Shown here: piece after piece, positions 59,579 through 64,000 of the stretch
Layout: each line of letters begins with the position of its first letter
How positions within the stretch are numbered: position 1 is the first letter of the stretch
Assembly (NCBI GenBank): GCA_025617745.1
Contig: CM046869.1
Coordinates: forward strand, 8,172,668 to 8,236,667
From: Heliocidaris erythrogramma
Taxonomy: Eukaryota; Echinodermata; Echinoidea; Camarodonta; Echinometridae
Length of the DNA stretch: 64,000 bases
Reading direction: 5' to 3'
Translations under genes and position numbers: made by a program
Notes under the pieces: model-generated
Told to the model about the DNA's origin: nothing
What the model saw: the letters and a program-made list of their open reading frames with translations, nothing else
The model's database searches: none

Positions 59579-59687
59579 CATTGTACGATTTAGAGCAGAT
59601 CATATTGTTACATAGTGAATGTACGTCACCACATAGTTCATGTTATCTACTTGACTCCCATGACTAAACTGGATTGCAAGAAGTATT

Positions 59688-59750
59688 CGTTAGTCCATCG
59701 GTAACGTCAGCGCCTCTCAATCAGCGGAACCTGGTTCAAGGCTCGCCACG
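59688..59750 (+). repeat. tRNA-like block, right arm
   Basis: On the plus strand: CGTTAGTCCATCGGTAACGT (A-box-like), then CTCAATCAGCGGAACCTGGT and TCAAGGCTCGCC (B-box-like GGTTCAAGGCTC). It is the inverted partner of the block at 59516-59578, with about 75 per cent identity by eye. Confidence 0.55.
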
Positions 59751-60377
59751 GTCACATTTTTTTTTGCTGGTAAATTAGCACACTACAAGTGCTATAAACA
59801 GCATTTCAGGTGCACTCATTATACATGCCCCTAAAATTACCACTTTAGTTTTTACAGTGTACAAGACGTAGAGATGACGTCAAAATAAGACGTCCTCTTG
59901 ACGTCTTGCGTTGGTGCAAGTTATCGTCTTATTGACGTAATTACAGGACGTAAAAAAGACGAAAACCGCGACGTAAATATCACGCAATTTTTAACACTTT
60001 CTGCAATCAGGGATGTACCTGGAAAACTCTACGCAATGTAGACTCAGTGTGGCCATTAAATAGTGGTGGACGAGCGTACACCTGCTCCGTATTATGCTTG
60101 ATACACTATTGCATCAGCTTGGGGGAACGCTGATGTGGGCTCTACATTCTAATCTCGATCGATGTCATTGAACCAATGTGACAGCGAAAGTCTTTATATT
60201 TATGTTATGCAAAAGATTGGAAATGGTATAATATTTGTGTTTAAAAGCAGATTTCACGAATTGATTTCGTCATTTCCACCAAGTTCCTGTCTGTTTCACC
60301 CAGGATGCGTCCATTGAAACTCGAATCCTTTGCCAAGATGGGAAAGTATCTAATCTGTTCAGAGAAACGTACTAAAC

Positions 60378-63227
60378 TTGGCAGAGTATTTTCGGCACTT
60401 GTTCTGTTTTTTTCTATTCCCAGAACTCCCTCAGGTGGAGCCAGGAAGAGGGCGATGTCCAAGTTCTTGTGAATGTACAACGATCGGCCATGTCCTTTGC
60501 CGAAGTAAACTATTGACTGACGTCCCGATACCAGTTCACATTACTCCTGAGACCATCAATTTTGATCTGAGTCGGAATAGTATTCGCTTGATCAGGACTG
60601 AATCCTTCCCTAATCTGACCCTCCTTCATACTTTGAATTTAGACTTCAATGCCATATCGAGAATTGAGCCGTTCGCTTTCAAGAACATGCTAAACTTGTC
60701 CTCTTTGTTCCTGTCAAACAATCTCCTTGATGAGTCGACTTTCATCGCTTTTCTCCCAAGAGGACTAATTTTCTTGGATATAGATTCCAATTTCCTCCAG
60801 ACATTAGGTATTGTCGATTCTCCAGGAGCATCCGTAACCATGGTAACGAAACTGTACACATCCTCCAACTTCATAAGAAAGTTTTCAAACATTAGAATAT
60901 TCGCCAAAAGACTCTGTGCGGTTTCATGTGGGCTTCGAGTCTTTGACGTTGACGTGTCCGTTAGCGCTTCTGCCGTGGAATCAATTTGCATGGCAAACAA
61001 TCTCATCAGGTCTCTACCAGATCTACGTAGCCTCATTCGGCTTACTCATCTGGATCTTACCAATGCAACAACCTGATTCAACAAACTGCTTGGTATCTAC
61101 CGCAAAAACTGACCAGTATTTATCTCCACAACAATCAGCTGAGTTCTGTCCCAATGTCCTGGCTATCCGGGGACCTGACCCACCTGAAATTATCTGGAAA
61201 TCCATTTCAGTCTTTCCACGGTGCCGCTCCCAGTGACAGCTTCTTGCAGACAATTGATTTACGCAATAGTTTACTTCACGAAGTGCCCCTTATGCCTGTA
61301 ATGAAATCTCTTGCCAGGCTGTCACTCTCATATAACAAGCTCCAGGGCATATTCCATCTAAACAAAACGTCATTGCCAAATATCAAAGGGCTTTATCTTG
61401 ATTATAATGACTTAAAAATTTTTGCCGTATTACAAACTGGGAATCCACATTTGCCAAGTCAGGATTACGAAGAAGTCCATTCCTTATTATATTTTAGACT
61501 TAATGGAAATAGATTACGTGACGTAAATTTCCTCAGTTCTCTTCCAAAGCTGCAAATCCTTTATATGGGTGAGAATGAACTGATGATATTTAACAGACAC
61601 AACGCCTCGCATTTTCCCGAACTGAGGTACATATCCCTAAATAAAAATAAAATATTGTTGTTCGAAGGCTTTGAGAATCTTCCCTCCCTGGAACACCTTT
61701 CTCTATCTGATAATCATGTTACGTACATCAGTCCGACAGCTCTCCGAGGAAGTGTTATCCTAAGACGTCTTTACCTGGATGGCAACAGACTTGTTGAAGT
61801 TCCACTCATATCGGCTTCATCACTTTTAATTCTCTCTCTCAGTAGAAAGTAATGCCAAGTGATCTGGATTTCAAATTGCTTGTAGAACTTGATCTTTCAG
61901 GAAATGAGCTAACGTGTGTAAGGTTGAACGGTAGCCTGTTTCTTAAGAAAGTTTCTTTACACAACAATAATCTGTCAACCCTAGAAGGCATAGATCAACA
62001 TTTCCCCAAACTGGAAACTCTAGATATTAGTTACAATCAACTGTTCTTTGTAAGTACTCGTATATTTGATTTGAACAGAATTAGAGGCCTGATATGCGAT
62101 GGAAATTTCTTATCAGTTTTGCCACATTCGCCTCAATTAATGGGGCTTTCTGCTCAACGAAACAGAATCCGTGCATTAACTGACGTTTCATTTATCACTT
62201 CTCCTTCACATGTTGGAATTAACACCACTGTAGATCATGTTTACTGTATGTTAATAGAACTAATGTTAGATTGTATCTTGATTTCTTATATACAATCGTT
62301 CACATTTGATGTTTGTTCCAGGATCAAAGTCCTATCCTTGTCTAACAATCCCATTACAGAGGTGGAAGTAAAATCATTCCAAAACCTCCCCCAACTTGTA
62401 ACACTCGCGCTATCCCATACAATGCTCGGTGACACGTTCTTCAGGCAGTTCTTTTCCAGTATAAACCAGACAAAGGTTTATGTATTGCACTTGGATAACG
62501 TCACCCTGTCGCGTCTAGAATACGCATTCGCACTGTCAATGGTATGGAGAGGAGTGTTCCTGCGATACAACTCATTTAAGACTGTCCCGCTGCTAGTGAA
62601 ATCTGAACATGTTAGAGATGTCGACCTATCTTTTAATGACATTAGTACCCTGCAGGAGGACTCTTTTGAGTATTGCACAGGGATTGAGTATATAGATCTA
62701 AAGAACAATGCAATCACAAGCATAAACTCACATGCATTTTAATAGATCCAACCTGCAACTCTTGAATATAGACCTCCAGAACAATCGCATTCACTTCATC
62801 GGTCAAAATGTCTTTGGAAAGCTCTGTCACTTTTCTCTGCTACTCAGTAATAATCACTTGGTCAACATTCCGCCTTCGAGTCTACCGCCTCTCTCTCGCT
62901 CCATCTCTTTTGATGGTAACCCATGGTCATGTGACTGTGCACTATGGCCTCTTCGTGAATGGTATCTGAACTCCACGGATACAAACCAGGAATTGTCCTG
63001 TTGGACCCCAGAGTCTTCGTGAAAAGAATCTCTCATTACTGGCAGAAGATGACTTGTGCCCACTGATCACTGTCACAAGCAACCGAAGTCAAGATTTGGA
63101 TAAGGGGGTTACAATGAGTGTTACTGATTTGATTATTACGAATAATGGAATAAAGAAATTAGCGTTAAATCGCCATTTTCGATTCCTCGCTGGAACAGTT
63201 TTTATGTTGGAACTGATCTTATCTTAA
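60378..63227 (+). pseudogene. Toll-like-receptor type LRR ectodomain, frameshifted
   Basis: An LRR N-terminal cap (CPSSCECTTIGHVLCRSKLL) is followed by about 20-25 leucine-rich repeats (for example LDLSGNEL, LSLSNNPITEVEVKSFQNLPQL, IDLQNNRIHFIG) and an LRR C-terminal cap (NPWSCDCALWPLREWYLN, SCWTPES, then LREKNLSLLAEDDLCPLI). This is the ectodomain plan of Toll-like receptors, which are greatly expanded in sea urchins and sense microbes at the cell surface. Four one-base frame changes at about 61065, 61848, 62740 and 63020 break it. After the C-cap the last frame ends at 63227 with no transmembrane helix or TIR domain, and none appears before 64000. Either a pseudogene, an LRR-only relative, or assembly errors. 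A TTCTATTCCCAG acceptor at 60423 may make the true exon start at 60424. Confidence 0.85.
60402..60423 (+). promoter_or_regulatory. Possible splice acceptor before the LRR exon
   Basis: A pyrimidine-rich run (GTTCTGTTTTTTTCTATTCC) ends in CAG at 60421-60423, just before the LRR N-cap coding. It would place the leader in an upstream exon, instead of using the weakly signal-like N-terminus MAEYFRHLFCFFLF from the ATG at 60378. No matching donor was identified. Confidence 0.4.
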
Positions 63228-63962
63228 ATCTTTACACCCGTTGCACTCTGGATATGCACTGACATTTCACTGTTTTTCTCTCGTGTTATTATTAAATTTT
63301 GTCTATTTTAAATTTAATGACATACTTAAAAGTACTTGAAATTAGTATTTCCCAATGGCGTCGCTAAATCATTTACAAGAAAATAACATAATATTCGCCA
63401 TTGAAGAACTTATTAAACTTACTTTAAAGAAATGACTGTAGATTTTGACAAAGACTTGCACCTTGGACACTACTCAATATTACACTATGTGAATTCAAAC
63501 TGAATTGAATGAATCACTTTAGAGTTGGAAAAGTAAAGACTATTTCATACGGGGCAGCTTTGCCTGACGTATAAAGCCCATCGCACATTATATGAGCAGT
63601 CTGCAATCCGATTTCGGAAGAAAATGTAATAGCATTTGACGTAAACATTTGAACGCATAAATTATTTTTGATTGAGGTTTTGAATAGTATAGGCCTAAAT
63701 ATTTATAAATCGAAAAGACGGCCTATTGCGAGTTTTCTAATCGGAGGAAAGGCCAAATCGTCCCCGATTTGTGGTGACGTCAGAGCAGTCCGACGATTGT
63801 CTACGATTTGAAACAGATTTGGCCCCTATTCCGGGTATGAGGCTGACAATGCACCAAAACCTTATGTTTATTATTGGCATTAATGTCAACAACCTGAATC
63901 AAGTAGATTTTTGTTAAAATGACTATACTTAACCACATGCTGCAAAGAGGATATTCCAGAAT
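63228..63962. other. Non-coding stretch, no TIR domain or gene seen
   Basis: Downstream of the LRR pseudogene. No recognisable transmembrane or TIR coding in any frame. Confidence 0.5.
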
Positions 63963-64000
63963 TGGATATAAAACCTTATGGCATTGAATGGGGATCTGTC
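63963..64000 (+). repeat. Second copy of the 57142 direct-repeat word
   Basis: TTGGATATAAAACCTTATGG and the following CATTGAATGGGGATCTGTC match 57143-57180 with one mismatch. The window ends inside the match, so it may be longer. Confidence 0.85.

Larger units (their letters stand above)
59359..59858. mobile_element. Inner palindromic element with tRNA-like arms
   Basis: 500 bp, bounded by ACTGTAAAAACT and AGTTTTTACAGT and flanked by a perfect GTAC duplication (59355-59358, 59859-59862). The arms are diverged inverted copies of each other: left GCGAGCTTCGAACCAGGGTC matches the complement of right AACCTGGTTCAAGGCTCGCC. Each arm contains a tRNA-like block that reads outward. It has no coding capacity. 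It could be a MITE that captured a tRNA-derived SINE or two SINEs fused head to head. Confidence 0.8.
59212..60014. mobile_element. MITE with ~150-bp inverted ends, itself carrying an insert
   Basis: Left end ATCCCTGATAGCAGAAAGTG and right end CACTTTCTGCAATCAGGGAT. The matching continues for about 150 bp per arm, rich in ACGTC words (GACGTCAAGAGGACGTCTTA and complement). The paralogous empty site at 57660-57675 supports insertion. The centre is filled by a separate palindromic element at 59359-59858. Confidence 0.85.
59120..60040 (+). repeat. Diverged copy of the unit at about 57588-57680, split by a transposon
   Basis: Left part (AATGCCCTCTTAAAATGCGA, ATCCGCAGTGGCATA, AATCCCCTCTCGACGGGG) matches 57588-57660 (AATACCCTCTTCAAAGGCGA, ATCCGCAGTGGCGTA, AATCCCCTCTTGAG). 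The right part GTACCTGGAAAACTC matches AGTACCTGAAAACTAC at 57671-57687. The 803-bp element 59212-60014 lies exactly between, so 57588-57690 represents the uninterrupted site. Confidence 0.75.

Noticed and set aside
59516..59750. Two tRNA genes
   Set aside because: A- and B-box-like words are present, but there is no acceptor stem and they lie in a transposon palindrome; kept only as tRNA-like blocks.
62246..62321. Possible 76-bp intron in the LRR gene (GTATGT to TTCCAG)
   Set aside because: Its length is not a multiple of three, while the reading frame and the leucine-rich pattern (IELMLDCILISYIQSFTF) continue straight through, so it is coding.

Overview
This is animal nuclear DNA, AT-rich and mostly non-coding. 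I think it comes from an echinoderm, probably a sea urchin. The reasons are the frequent TACATGTA-type words, a long foldback transposon resembling the TU elements known from sea urchins, an essentially intronless Toll-like-receptor type LRR gene, and a laminin gamma first exon. The species is inferred from these traits and no sequence search was run. I found no bacterial-style operons, rRNA genes, CRISPR arrays or intact tRNA genes.

Only two host genes can be supported. The first is the first coding exon of a laminin gamma chain on the minus strand (36524-36887). It has a signal peptide, the start of the laminin N-terminal domain, and a GTATGT splice donor in phase 1. I recognised no further laminin exon to its left, so 1-36523 is probably part of a very large first intron. 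The second is a Toll-like-receptor style LRR ectodomain on the plus strand (60378-63227), broken by four single-base frameshifts and lacking any visible transmembrane or TIR part.

The rest is mobile DNA and its relics. Region 1-15 kb holds intron-like DNA with short inverted-repeat elements. Several of these are bounded by TTAA, including a 1.24 kb element that still carries a broken THAP domain and is probably Kolobok-like. Region 15.3-17.5 kb is a foldback element with an 8-bp target duplication and arms built from repeats of a GGTCCGATAG-type word. Region 18-26 kb has more MITEs, a tRNA-like SINE fragment and small duplications. Region 26.9-31.7 kb is a large foldback whose arms are about 170-190 bp tandem repeats; a 5'-truncated CR1/L2-type LINE sits inside it, and a TA-flanked MITE sits inside that LINE.

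Region 37.5-44.1 kb is a nearly full-length I/R1-type LINE in the same direction as laminin and just upstream of its first exon. It has an intact ORF1 with three zinc knuckles and an ORF2 (endonuclease, reverse transcriptase, RNase H) disrupted by a near-perfect 1.46 kb tandem duplication. Region 45-50 kb has a SINE with a 7SL-like segment, a 67/71-bp higher-order tandem array ending at a LINE tail, and a second short-word tandem array. Region 50.2-55.3 kb is a decayed LINE with another LINE nested in it. Region 56-60 kb holds two TTAA MITEs and a two-layer nested palindromic element whose inner layer has tRNA-like sequences in both arms.

The most notable structures are the two foldback elements, the nested palindrome with tRNA-like arms, the shared TTAA boundary across otherwise different elements, and the laminin exon with a LINE inserted in its upstream region. 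I see no new multi-gene system. Many homopolymer-length differences break otherwise conserved frames, so some of the decay could be assembly error.
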